Source: Microbulbifer celer
Lineage (GTDB): Bacteria; Pseudomonadota; Gammaproteobacteria; Pseudomonadales; Cellvibrionaceae
DNA: 64,000 nucleotides
Direction: 5' to 3'
Assembly (NCBI RefSeq): GCF_020991125.1
Contig: NZ_CP087715.1
Location: forward strand, 1,763,501 to 1,827,500
Shown: positions 15,903-24,991 of the stretch, one piece after another
How positions within the stretch are numbered: position 1 is the first letter of the stretch
Layout: each line of letters opens with the position of its first letter
Position numbers and translations under genes: made by a program
The notes under the pieces: model-generated
The model's input: only the letters and a program-made list of their open reading frames with translations
What the model was told of the DNA's origin: nothing
Database searches by the model: none

Positions 15903-17741
15903 TCACTCCGCCCTATCGCCGGATTGTTGTTGCAACAACAGAGCGTAACGCCCGCCTTTTGCCAATAGCTCACTATGGCTGCCGCTTTCGACAATACGCC
16001 CCTGGTCCATGACCAGAATACGGTCCGCATTCTCAATGGTACTGAGGCGGTGGGCAATCACAAAAGTGGTACGGTTCTTCATGACCTCGGCCAGGGCCGA
16101 TTGGATATGGCGCTCAGAGGTGTTATCCAGCGCTGAAGTCGCCTCATCCAGAATCAGCACCGGCGCATCTTTCAATAGTGCGCGGGCGATCGCAAGGCGC
16201 TGGCGCTGGCCACCGGAAAGCATCTGCGCATTGTCGCCGAGCTGGGTCTGTAACCCCTCAGGCAATTCATCAATGAATTCCCGCGCATGGGCCAGATCCA
16301 CCGCTCGCAGCACTTCCTCTTCGCTTTTCGACTCCAGCTCCCCGTATGCAATATTGCGGTACACCGTGTCGTTGAACATCACAATATTCTGCGACACAAG
16401 ACTGATCTGCTCGCGCAATTCCGTAATCGGCACACTGTTAATATCCGTGCCATCCAGCAGGATACGACCGGACGTGGCATCATAAAAACGGGAAATCAGG
16501 CTGACCAGCGTGCTCTTGCCAGAGCCAGACGCACCCACAAGCGCGACCGTCTGCCCCGCCTGCACCTCGATATTGATATCGCTCAGCACCGCCGGCGCAC
16601 TCTCGTTGTAGCGGAAACCCAGATGCTCAAAAGTGACCGCCCCGGTTACCGGCTGGGGCAGATGGGCACTCCCGCCCTCCGGTTCTTTGGGGGAATCAAA
16701 CACCTCAAAAATGCTCTCCGCCGCAGCGATGCCCTTCTGAATCTCCGCATATACCTCTGACAGACTGCGGATCGGCTTCGCCAAAGACGCAGCGGCACCG
16801 ATAAACGAGGCAAACACACCCGGCGTCATCGACTCCACCATCCCCGGCGCAAGCGCCAGCCACACCAGTACCGCGGTGGCGAGACCGACCAGGGTCTGGA
16901 TTACTGAAACACTGGCGTTGTCCGCCACCACCAGCTTCATGAATTGCTGGCGGTTGTTATTGCTGGCTGCGTCGAAACGGGCATTCTCATATTTTTGCCC
17001 ACCGTACATGCGCACCACTTCATAGCCATTGATGGCTTCCTGGGTCACGTGGGTAACGTCACCCATGCTGTTCTGGATGCGATGGCTCAACTTGCGGAAA
17101 CGCTTGCCGACGAGACTGACGATCACTGCAATAACCGGTACAAACATGAAGAACGTCAGGGTCAACTTCCAGTTCACCATCAACAGATAAACGAGCAGCG
17201 CGATAGCCGTAAACGAAGACCGGATCATGGTCTTCAACGCCTTGGTGATGGAGTTGGTTACCTGCTCGACGTTGTACGCGACTTTCGATATCAGGAAGGC
17301 ACCGGTGTAGCGATCAAAATAGCTACTGGGGAGTTGGCCGATGTGCTGGAACAATTCCGCACGCAGTTGATGAATCACCGCCCGCGCCACATAGGCGAGA
17401 CCGTAACTCCCTACGAAGTTTCCGATCGCCCGCAAAATGATGATGACCAACATCGCCGCAGGCACCAGCCAACGAGCCGTTGCCTGCGGCATCACCCCAC
17501 CGGGGAAGTGGCGGGCAACGATTTCGGAAAGGAAGCCCCTGCCCTCCTGAATACCCGCGCCGACAGCATCCAGCAACAGCTCGGTCACCGCAATCAGGGT
17601 GACCTCCATAAAGGAAAACAGCATGAAGCCGAACACCGCCAACACAAACAGCGGCCACTGAGGGACGGCGTAGGAAAGCAGGCGACGGTAAGTGTGGGCA
17701 CCGTGCTGAGGTTTCAGCACCGGATGTGCGGATTTATCCAT
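15903..17741 (-). CDS. msbA: Lipid A flippase, ABC transporter MsbA
   Basis: 612 residues: about 330 residues of six membrane segments followed by one ATPase domain, the half-transporter layout. The ATPase has Walker [11 protein letters not shown], signature [10 protein letters not shown], Walker B VLILDEATSALD and the switch His in VIAHRLST. It flips core-lipid A from the inner to the outer leaflet of the inner membrane and acts as a homodimer. Being immediately upstream of lpxK supports the lipid A role over a general multidrug exporter. Confidence 0.95.
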   Translation of the reverse strand: MDKSAHPVLKPQHGAHTYRRLLSYAVPQWPLFVLAVFGFMLFSFMEVTLIAVTELLLDAVGAGIQEGRGFLSEIVARHFPGGVMPQATARWLVPAAMLVIIILRAIGNFVGSYGLAYVARAVIHQLRAELFQHIGQLPSSYFDRYTGAFLISKVAYNVEQVTNSITKALKTMIRSSFTAIALLVYLLMVNWKLTLTFFMFVPVIAVIVSLVGKRFRKLSHRIQNSMGDVTHVTQEAINGYEVVRMYGGQKYENARFDAASNNNRQQFMKLVVADNASVSVIQTLVGLATAVLVWLALAPGMVESMTPGVFASFIGAAASLAKPIRSLSEVYAEIQKGIAAAESIFEVFDSPKEPEGGSAHLPQPVTGAVTFEHLGFRYNESAPAVLSDINIEVQAGQTVALVGASGSGKSTLVSLISRFYDATSGRILLDGTDINSVPITELREQISLVSQNIVMFNDTVYRNIAYGELESKSEEEVLRAVDLAHAREFIDELPEGLQTQLGDNAQMLSGGQRQRLAIARALLKDAPVLILDEATSALDNTSERHIQSALAEVMKNRTTFVIAHRLSTIENADRILVMDQGRIVESGSHSELLAKGGRYALLLQQQSGDRAE

Positions 17742-17769
17742 AGAAGTCTGGCAGCGTGTTGTCCAGCCG

Positions 17770-17788
17770 GGCGGGCAGCATGCCCGCC
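17770..17788. repeat. Hairpin between exbD and msbA
   Basis: GGCGGGCA (17770-17777), 3-nt loop, TGCCCGCC (17781-17788): a perfect 8-bp stem in the 96-bp gap. There is no T run, so it is more likely an RNA-stability or attenuating hairpin than a terminator. Confidence 0.5.
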
Positions 17789-17837
17789 GTTAGCCAGAAA
17801 GCCGGGTAGAAACCCCGGCCATTCAACACTTTATAGA

Positions 17838-18257
17838 TTACTGTTCGTCAGGCTGCCGGGTCGTAATGCTGAGATTCACAAACCCCAGCTGCCCCGCAGC
17901 GTCCATCGCGCGAACTACCGCCTGATGCTCAGCAGTCGCATCGGCAGTAATGATCAGCGGGCGATTGTACTCCTCTGACGAAACTTCCGACAGCGCAGAT
18001 TTGAGGGTATTGAGCTTTTTATTGATCAAGGCACGGCCATCAACGGCATAGGAGCCATCCGCGTTAATCAGCACTTCAATGCTCGCAGGCGGGTTTTCTG
18101 CCTTGGGACCGGCGGCCTCGGGCAGGTTCAGCTTCAGGTGACTTTCCTTGGTAAAGGTGGTGGACACCATGAAGAAGATCAGCAACAGGAACACCACATC
18201 AATCAGTGGTGTCAGATTGACTCCGTCCTGCTCTTTACTTTGACGACGAAATTGCAT
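17838..18257 (-). CDS. exbD: ExbD/TolR-family biopolymer transport protein
   Basis: 139 residues with one N-terminal membrane segment carrying the essential Asp in LTPLIDVVFLLLIFFMV, then a periplasmic domain. With ExbB it uses the proton gradient to energise a TonB- or TolA-like partner. It lies 23 bp after exbB. No tonB gene accompanies the pair; in gammaproteobacteria this particular exbB-exbD copy is linked to msbA/lpxK, so an envelope role other than classical iron uptake is possible. Confidence 0.92.
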   Translation of the reverse strand: MQFRRQSKEQDGVNLTPLIDVVFLLLIFFMVSTTFTKESHLKLNLPEAAGPKAENPPASIEVLINADGSYAVDGRALINKKLNTLKSALSEVSSEEYNRPLIITADATAEHQAVVRAMDAAGQLGFVNLSITTRQPDEQ

Positions 18258-18280
18258 CGGGCACTCCTCCGTGGACGGCC

Positions 18281-18901
18281 TCAGGCCGCTTCCACACGGC
18301 GGTCGCTGTGGAGCGCATCAACCAGTTTCACCGCTTCCTGCTCCATGGTGACCACAATGGTGTCCACACGGCGCTGGAAATAGCGATGAGCCATCAAGGC
18401 AGGAATTGCCACGGTGAGGCCTGCAGCGGTAGTGATCAGTGCCTGAGAAATGCCACCCGCCAGAACGCCGGCGTTGCCGGTGCCCTCCAGCATGATTGCG
18501 GTAAATACCTGGATCATCCCCACTACAGTACCGAGCAGTCCGATCAGCGGTGCTACCGCGGCGATAGTCCCGAGCGCGCCCAGGAAGCGCTCCAATTCGT
18601 GGACAACCTGACTCGCAGCCTCTTCGATGCTGTCTTTCATCACTTCACGACCATGGCGGGAGTTGGACAGGCCGGCGGCGAAAATGCGCCCCAGATAACT
18701 GGAGTCGCGCAATTCTTTGATTTTTTCGGTGCTCACCTGATTATTTTTTAGCCACCCCCACACTTCCCCCAGCAATGCACGCGGCGCAATTTTACGCTCG
18801 TTCAGCGTCCAGAGACGCTCGATACAGATGGCGATAACCGCAACAGAACAGAGCAGGATAGGCAGCATCAACCAGCCGCCGGACTTTATTATTTCCAACA
18901 C
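18281..18901 (-). CDS. exbB: MotA/TolQ/ExbB proton channel family protein
   Basis: 206 residues with three membrane segments: one at the N-terminus and two in the C-terminal half (GTIAAVAPLIGLLGTVVGMI and GGISQALITTAAGLTVAIPAL), the conserved ExbB/TolQ/MotA channel region. It forms the pentameric proton channel around the ExbD dimer in the inner membrane. It starts the exbB-exbD-msbA-lpxK-kdsB-murB run and lies 174 bp downstream of comEC on the same strand. Confidence 0.92.
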   Translation of the reverse strand: MLEIIKSGGWLMLPILLCSVAVIAICIERLWTLNERKIAPRALLGEVWGWLKNNQVSTEKIKELRDSSYLGRIFAAGLSNSRHGREVMKDSIEEAASQVVHELERFLGALGTIAAVAPLIGLLGTVVGMIQVFTAIMLEGTGNAGVLAGGISQALITTAAGLTVAIPALMAHRYFQRRVDTIVVTMEQEAVKLVDALHSDRRVEAA

Positions 18902-19075
18902 TTTTTAATTGCCCTACTTTCCTATTTACCTAAAACAACTGACCTAAACAGGCATACGCAAAAACCAAGACGGGAAACTCTACCACAGCTCCGCACGGCG
19001 TCTAAGCCTAGACACGGCATCTTTTTCAACGCTGTGATCAGACCACCATTTCGCCAGCGCACAAAAAACAGACAA

Positions 19076-21700
19076 TTACATTCTCCAGTCTTCGCACAGA
19101 GCGGAATTTTTGTACCAGAATCGATTGCGACACCGTGCGAGCCGAATCACTGCATTCTCAGCCTCGCCCGACCACTCAAAGCGCACCGCCCCCATCTCTG
19201 CCGTGTTGAAAATCTGACTACCCGCAGCAGCAAAACGTTCCACAACATCCGGGTGTGGGTGGCCAAAGTGATGCCGAAAGCCGGCACTGAACACCACCCT
19301 GCCCGGCCGCGCCCACTGCACAAGCGCAAGCGATGAAGAACTGCGAGAGCCGTGGTGCGGTGCCACCAGCAAATCTACCGCTGCAAAATCCGGATACTGC
19401 GAAGCCAGCCGTCGCTCCACAGATGCGGGGATGTCTCCGGTCAGCAGGATACGATGCCCGCGCCATTGCAGCAGCGCCACACAACTGTGCGCATTCTCTT
19501 CACCGGTGAGCGCGGTGCTTTCCGGCCACAGCCAATCGAGCTTGAAAGCCCCGGCTTGTTTTCCGAGCACCACACTGGTCCCGGCAATACAGGGCTCTGT
19601 CGGTATTGCCGCTTCCGAAAATCGTGCCTTCAATTGACCCGGCGCGAACCCACGATCAACCGGCATTACCGCCAACAGCCCCGCCAGGCCCCCGGCATGA
19701 TCCCGATCTCCATGGCTCAGAATGAGTGCATCCACGCGCCGCACGCCCTCGCCCCGCAGATAGGGCGCGACGATGCTGTCTCCCGCGCTCCAGCCGGAGG
19801 GACTGTCGATTCCGGTATCAAACACCAGGCTGGTACCACCGCTGCGAACCGCAATCGCCAACCCCTGTCCCACATCCAGAACCGTAACACTGAGCGATTC
19901 GCCGTTGCCATCGGGTACTGACACAGGCAGCCCGGGTTCACCGCGCGCAGTCCAACCGAATACAAGTAAAACTGGCAATACGTAACCCAAATACCGCCCG
20001 GGGAACCCTCTGGGGAGGATCAGCAATAAAACCGCAAGCAACGCCAATCCGGCCAGCAGCGGGTCGACGATTGTCAGTGGCTGCCAGCCCGGCGCCAACT
20101 GTTCACCAGCGGCGAGAAAATCCAGCAGGCAGGATAGCTGCCAGTCCACATAATTCAGCAGCACCGGTAGAACGCTGCCATTCAATATTCCGGGAAATAA
20201 ATAGCCTAGCGAGAGTACGACGCCGGCAAGCAGCAATACCGGCAATACCAGAAAACCCACCCACGGGATCGCCATCAAATTGAGCAGCAACCCGGAAAAA
20301 CTGACACCGGAAAAGATCAATGCCGAGGGCACAAGCAGGCACACGAATATCAACCACTGGCTACGCGTCAGGTTGTACAGCCAGTCCCGTATTCTGAATT
20401 TGAAGCGCTTCTCATCCACATTTTCTGTGGCGGGAATGCGCAAGCGGCCGCTATAGCCCAGCAACAAACCGGCCACCGCACCAAACGACAACCAGAACCC
20501 CGCGTTCAACGGCGCCAGTGGTTGCCAAGTAACGACCGCAGCGAGCGCCAGCGCAAAACCACTGCCAGCACCGATCCGTCGGCGCCAGAGCCAGGCCAGC
20601 AGTAGTACCGCCGTCATGATCAGCGCGCGCTGCGCAGACAGCGGCGCACCCGCCACCAGTGTATAACTCCCCGCACACAGTAGTGCTGTGATCGCCGGCA
20701 GCAGTCCCGGTGACAGGGGGCGGTACAAACCGATAAGCCAGGAGATCAGCCTCCCCAGCAGCAGGCCAATGGCCGCCACCATCCCCACATGCAACCCGGA
20801 TATCGCCAACAGATGGGCGGTGCCGGTGTTCCGGAGCAACTCGCGAGTCTCCGGTTCCAGATCGCTCCTGTCGCCCAGTAACAGCGCAGCCATAACCGGT
20901 GCTTGAGTAATTACCTGCCCTTCGCCCTCTCTGGATTGACCAGAAAGCCCGTCCCGCAGCACCTCGCGAAAGTATCCAAACCCCCGCCCCTCAGCGACCA
21001 GCTCAGGGACCCCGTCACGACTGCGCACATAGCCGGTGGCAGCAATGCCCCGTTGCAGCAACCAGGCTTCATAATCAAAAGTGTGCGGATTGATACTGCC
21101 ACGCGGGGTCTTCAGCCGCAGGGTCATGCGCCAATGACTGCCATTGCGCAACTGGTGGCGCTGGGCTTCAGGCACGCCATACCAACGAACGGACAGGGTG
21201 CGATCGAGTAAAAACGCGGGCGCGGGCGCATTCACCCGCGCAGTGAAACGGATATCGTATGCCGGCCCGGACTCCCCCTCCGCCCGCCCGAAACGAAATG
21301 TCGCCGGGCTTACTTCAGGTAGCGACACCACCTCGACGGTGAGCGGAAAATCTGACCCGTGCTGCACCTCCGGCAGACGGGCGTCCATCAGCCCCTGGGC
21401 GTGCCAGATCCCCCAGCCCAGTCCCAACCCGGCAACACCTGGCAACAACAACCATCTGCCCCATGAACTGGCCCATCGACCACATATGCAACAGGTCGAC
21501 GAAACCACCAACAACAGCCAATAGGTCGCACCTTGGGGAAGATGCGGCAACAACGAAACGGCGCCCACGCCCGCAGGCCAGCCCCACAGGCACACAGACA
21601 CCACCCATTGGGTGGTAAACGCATTTACCGTCGAAGTATTGAGTGATTCGAGTACACGGTGCACAGGATCGCGACCGGCACCTGTCAGAACGGACAACAA
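19076..21700 (-). CDS. comEC: ComEC/Rec2 DNA uptake channel
   Basis: 874 residues. The order is an N-terminal hydrophobic region with a DUF4131-like soluble part, a competence domain with about ten membrane segments (GTAHLLAISGLHVGM is the family hallmark), and a C-terminal metallo-beta-lactamase domain with HGDRDHAGG and HHGSRSSSS. It moves transforming single-stranded DNA across the inner membrane. No ATG exists near the N-terminus; the frame opens at TTG 21700 and the true start may be a GTG near 21604. It heads the cluster upstream of exbB, a common gammaproteobacterial arrangement, and suggests that the organism may be naturally transformable. Confidence 0.94.
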   Translation of the reverse strand: MLSVLTGAGRDPVHRVLESLNTSTVNAFTTQWVVSVCLWGWPAGVGAVSLLPHLPQGATYWLLLVVSSTCCICGRWASSWGRWLLLPGVAGLGLGWGIWHAQGLMDARLPEVQHGSDFPLTVEVVSLPEVSPATFRFGRAEGESGPAYDIRFTARVNAPAPAFLLDRTLSVRWYGVPEAQRHQLRNGSHWRMTLRLKTPRGSINPHTFDYEAWLLQRGIAATGYVRSRDGVPELVAEGRGFGYFREVLRDGLSGQSREGEGQVITQAPVMAALLLGDRSDLEPETRELLRNTGTAHLLAISGLHVGMVAAIGLLLGRLISWLIGLYRPLSPGLLPAITALLCAGSYTLVAGAPLSAQRALIMTAVLLLAWLWRRRIGAGSGFALALAAVVTWQPLAPLNAGFWLSFGAVAGLLLGYSGRLRIPATENVDEKRFKFRIRDWLYNLTRSQWLIFVCLLVPSALIFSGVSFSGLLLNLMAIPWVGFLVLPVLLLAGVVLSLGYLFPGILNGSVLPVLLNYVDWQLSCLLDFLAAGEQLAPGWQPLTIVDPLLAGLALLAVLLLILPRGFPGRYLGYVLPVLLVFGWTARGEPGLPVSVPDGNGESLSVTVLDVGQGLAIAVRSGGTSLVFDTGIDSPSGWSAGDSIVAPYLRGEGVRRVDALILSHGDRDHAGGLAGLLAVMPVDRGFAPGQLKARFSEAAIPTEPCIAGTSVVLGKQAGAFKLDWLWPESTALTGEENAHSCVALLQWRGHRILLTGDIPASVERRLASQYPDFAAVDLLVAPHHGSRSSSSLALVQWARPGRVVFSAGFRHHFGHPHPDVVERFAAAGSQIFNTAEMGAVRFEWSGEAENAVIRLARCRNRFWYKNSALCEDWRM

Positions 21701-21916
21701 GACTTCCCTGCCTCTGCTGTTGAATGGGTCTGATATTGGTAGTGCAACCCTTCAAAGGTCTACGCCGGAAGATTGCCACAGCCCAACGCCTGGCGCTAAC
21801 TGGTACAAAGGTACCGCCTGCCGATCGGATAACGGCCTTCACCGCGCCGCCGCTTTGACTGCCAGCGGGCTGTGGTAGGATCGAAGGGTCTCAATAAAAA
21901 ATGGAGCACTTCGCCA

Positions 21917-24877
21917 ATGGATCGCACTAAAATCGCTCTGATTTTCACCGCAGCGCTGCTTGTTGCCGCCTGCGGTAAGGAATCAGCCTCGCCCGACGCG
22001 CAATCGCCAGCAAACAGCCCGGCAGAAAAAGCGGCGGCCGCTGATACCCGGCTGCCCGATGGCATCACCCTGGTAGAGACCTTCGACGGCGACGGCGCAG
22101 AAATCGCCATCCCCTACAGCAAATACAAGCTCGCCAACGGCCTGACCGTAGTGCTGCATGAAGATCACTCCGATCCGCTGGCGCACGTGGATGTGACCTA
22201 CCACGTAGGCTCCAACCGCGAAGATCCGGGCCGCTCCGGCTTTGCCCACTTCTTCGAACACATGATGTTCCAGGGCTCCGTCAACGTCGGTGACGAGCAG
22301 CATTTCAAAATCATTCAGGAAGCCGGCGGCACCCTGAACGGCACCACCAATACCGACCGCACCAACTATTACGAAACCGTCCCGGCCAACCAGCTGGAAA
22401 CCGTGCTGTGGCTGGAATCCGACCGTATGGGTGTATTCCTGGACGCGGTGACCGAAGAGAAATTCGAGGTGCAGCGGGAGACGGTGAAGAACGAACGCGG
22501 CCAGCGTGTGGACAACCGCCCCTACGGCCGCGCCCTGGAAACCATGTACGCTTCCACCTATCCAGACGGCCACCCGTACTCCTGGCCGGTGATTGGCTGG
22601 ATGGAAGACCTGAACCGCGCCGACCTCAACGACCTCAAGCGTTTCTTCCTGCGCTGGTATGGCCCCAACAATGCGGTGCTCACCATCGGTGGCGATATCG
22701 ACAAACAGCAAACCCTGGAATGGGTCGCCAAATACTTTGGCCCGATTCCCGCCGGCCCCGAAGTCAAAGACCTGCCGAAGCAACCGGCCACCCTTGAGAA
22801 AGACCGCTACGTAACCCTCGAGGACAATATCCACCTGCCGGCGCTGGCGATGATGTTGCCCACCGTGTACGCCAATCACGAAGACGAGCCAGCACTGGAT
22901 GCGGCGGCAGCCATTCTCGGCCAGGGCCAGGACTCCATGCTCTACAAGCGCCTGGTACAGACCGGCCGCGCGGTCCAGGCCAGCGTGACCCACTCCTGTA
23001 AGGAGCTGGCCTGCGAGATGTGGTTTATCGTGATCCAGAACCCGGCTTCCGGCGAATCCCTCGCGGAAATGGAGCAGGCCGTGCGCGACACACTGACCGA
23101 TTTCGTCGAGCGCGGCGTTTCCGAAGACGACCTGGTGAAATTCAAAGCGGGCTATGAATCCGGCCGCGTATTCGGCCTGCAGTCCGTATCCGGCAAGGTC
23201 TCCACCCTGGCCGCCTTCGAAACCTTCACCGGCAGCCCAAAAGGCATCGACGACGAGATCAACGCATACCTGTCGGTTGAAACCGAGGACGTTACCCGTG
23301 TATTCGATGAATATGTCGCCGGCAAGCCATCGGTCCTGCTGAGCATCGTGCCCAACGGCAAAACCGAACTGGCCGCAGCGGAACAGAACTATGAGTGGGA
23401 CCGCACCATTCCCGAAAGCTACGCCGATGAAGACGAAGCACTGGCACTGCGTCCGGTAAAAGACGACTTCGACCGCAGCGTGCAGCCCACACCCGGTATC
23501 AACCCGCAAGTGGAACTGCCGGCGATCAAAGACGGCAAACTGGAAAATGGCGTACGCCTGCTGTCGGTCCAGAACGACGAAACCCCCACCGTTACCGTGC
23601 GCGCCGTCTTCGGCGTTGGCCAGCGCGACGAGCCCCGAGGCAAAGCCGGCCTCACCGCAATGATGACGTCACTGATGACCGAAGCCACTACAGAACGCAG
23701 TGCGGCGGAATTCACCGAGGCCCTGAAGCGCCTGGGTGCCTCTGTCAGCGTGAATGCGGGCGCGCACGACACCACTGTCACCCTGAATGTACTGGCCAAA
23801 CATCTGGATGCGGCGATGCCGCTGATGATGGAGCGCATGCTCAAACCGGCGTTTACTGAGGAAGATTTCGCCCGTATCAAGCAGCAGACCATCGAGGGCC
23901 TGCAACAGTCCCGCAAAACCCCACAGGGACTGGCAACTCGCGCCCTCGGTGCAGTAATGCGCGGCCCACAACACCCGCTCAGCTACCCCATGGGCGGCCT
24001 GCCGGATACCGTGGCCAATATCACCCTCGACGACGTCAAGGGCTACTACAAGGCACACTTCCCCAACCATCTGCTGGGTGTCACCGCCAGCACCAGCCTG
24101 CCCCATGACACCATCGTCAAATCACTCGACGGCCTGGCGAAGCTGGAAGTCACCAAACCAGTCCGTCCCGCAATCGCGCTGCAACAGCCCAAGATCGAAG
24201 GCCAGACCATTTACCTGGTCAACAAGGAAGGGGCCGCGCAATCGAGCCTGCGCACCGGTCAGCACGCGCTGCCCTACGATGCACTGGGCAACTACTATCT
24301 GTCTTACCTGGGCAACTTCCCCCTGGGTGGCAATTTCTCCAGCCGTATCAACCTCAACCTGCGTGAAGACAAGGGCTACACCTACGGTGCACGCACCTAC
24401 CTGAATGGCGGCCCCGAAAGCGGTCTGTATACCTTCAGTTCGGAAGTGAAGAAGGAGGCAACGGCAGATGCATTGAATGAGGTGCTGACCGAACTGGCCA
24501 CCTACGACAAGGAAGGGATGACCGAAGCTGAGTTTGATTACCTGCGCTCCGCCATCGGCCAACAGGAAGCGCGCAACTACGAAACCCCCGGTGCCAAGCT
24601 CGGCCTGCTGAGCCGTATCCTGGACTACGATCTGCCGCTGGATTACCGCTCGCAACAGAACGCGATCCTGAAGGAGACCGACCGGGAGACACTGAACAAG
24701 GTGTTTACCGGTATTCTGGAACCTGAGAATCAGGCCATCGTCGTGGTGGGTGACGCGGCCAGCATCCGTAAGGATCTGGAAGCGCTGGAGCTGCCGATCG
24801 TGGAGCTGGATGAAGACGGCAACGTGATTGAAGCCGAATCCGCACCAGCGGCAACAGAATCGGCCAGCGCCCACTGA
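21917..24877 (+). CDS. M16-family zinc peptidase lipoprotein
   Basis: 986 residues from ATG 21917. A lipoprotein signal peptide ends at lipobox LVAAC (Cys19), followed by an Ala/Ser/Pro linker. The first M16 domain has the inverted zinc motif HFFEH (His111, Glu114, His115) and the downstream Glu in VKNERGQRV. The second M16 half (from about residue 540) lacks HxxEH and is the usual structural half. The length fits pitrilysin/insulinase-like two-domain enzymes in one chain. It degrades peptides in the periplasm, probably attached to a membrane. It is monocistronic and convergent with the YcaO gene. Confidence 0.92.
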   Translation: MDRTKIALIFTAALLVAACGKESASPDAQSPANSPAEKAAAADTRLPDGITLVETFDGDGAEIAIPYSKYKLANGLTVVLHEDHSDPLAHVDVTYHVGSNREDPGRSGFAHFFEHMMFQGSVNVGDEQHFKIIQEAGGTLNGTTNTDRTNYYETVPANQLETVLWLESDRMGVFLDAVTEEKFEVQRETVKNERGQRVDNRPYGRALETMYASTYPDGHPYSWPVIGWMEDLNRADLNDLKRFFLRWYGPNNAVLTIGGDIDKQQTLEWVAKYFGPIPAGPEVKDLPKQPATLEKDRYVTLEDNIHLPALAMMLPTVYANHEDEPALDAAAAILGQGQDSMLYKRLVQTGRAVQASVTHSCKELACEMWFIVIQNPASGESLAEMEQAVRDTLTDFVERGVSEDDLVKFKAGYESGRVFGLQSVSGKVSTLAAFETFTGSPKGIDDEINAYLSVETEDVTRVFDEYVAGKPSVLLSIVPNGKTELAAAEQNYEWDRTIPESYADEDEALALRPVKDDFDRSVQPTPGINPQVELPAIKDGKLENGVRLLSVQNDETPTVTVRAVFGVGQRDEPRGKAGLTAMMTSLMTEATTERSAAEFTEALKRLGASVSVNAGAHDTTVTLNVLAKHLDAAMPLMMERMLKPAFTEEDFARIKQQTIEGLQQSRKTPQGLATRALGAVMRGPQHPLSYPMGGLPDTVANITLDDVKGYYKAHFPNHLLGVTASTSLPHDTIVKSLDGLAKLEVTKPVRPAIALQQPKIEGQTIYLVNKEGAAQSSLRTGQHALPYDALGNYYLSYLGNFPLGGNFSSRINLNLREDKGYTYGARTYLNGGPESGLYTFSSEVKKEATADALNEVLTELATYDKEGMTEAEFDYLRSAIGQQEARNYETPGAKLGLLSRILDYDLPLDYRSQQNAILKETDRETLNKVFTGILEPENQAIVVVGDAASIRKDLEALELPIVELDEDGNVIEAESAPAATESASAH

Positions 24878-24890
24878 AGCCAACCTCGCC

Positions 24891-24910
24891 ATTCCCGTGC
24901 AGGCGGGAGT
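24891..24910. repeat. Short REP-like inverted repeat
   Basis: ATTCCCG-N6-CGGGAGT (one G-T pair) lies between two convergent genes. This resembles the widespread ATTCCCGC...GCGGGAAT dispersed palindrome. Confidence 0.45.
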
Positions 24911-24926
24911 GACGTGTTGAATTTGC

Positions 24927-24957
24927 AGGGTGGATAAGCGCCGCGCTTATCCACCCT
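24927..24957. repeat. Perfect 15-bp inverted repeat, likely bidirectional terminator
   Basis: AGGGTGGATAAGCGC (24927-24941) and GCGCTTATCCACCCT (24943-24957) are perfect complements with a single-base spacer. The site sits in the 114-bp gap between the convergent M16 and YcaO genes, where it can end both transcripts. The sequence resembles dispersed REP-type palindromes of many proteobacteria. Confidence 0.75.
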
Positions 24958-24991
24958 ACTATTAACAGTTAATAGTTAAGGGCCACCCCGT

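Noticed and set aside
21983..23509. 508-codon minus-strand frame opposite the M16 peptidase gene
   Set aside because: The plus-strand frame carries the HxxEH motif and a lipoprotein signal; the opposite frame is an artefact of GC-rich codon use.
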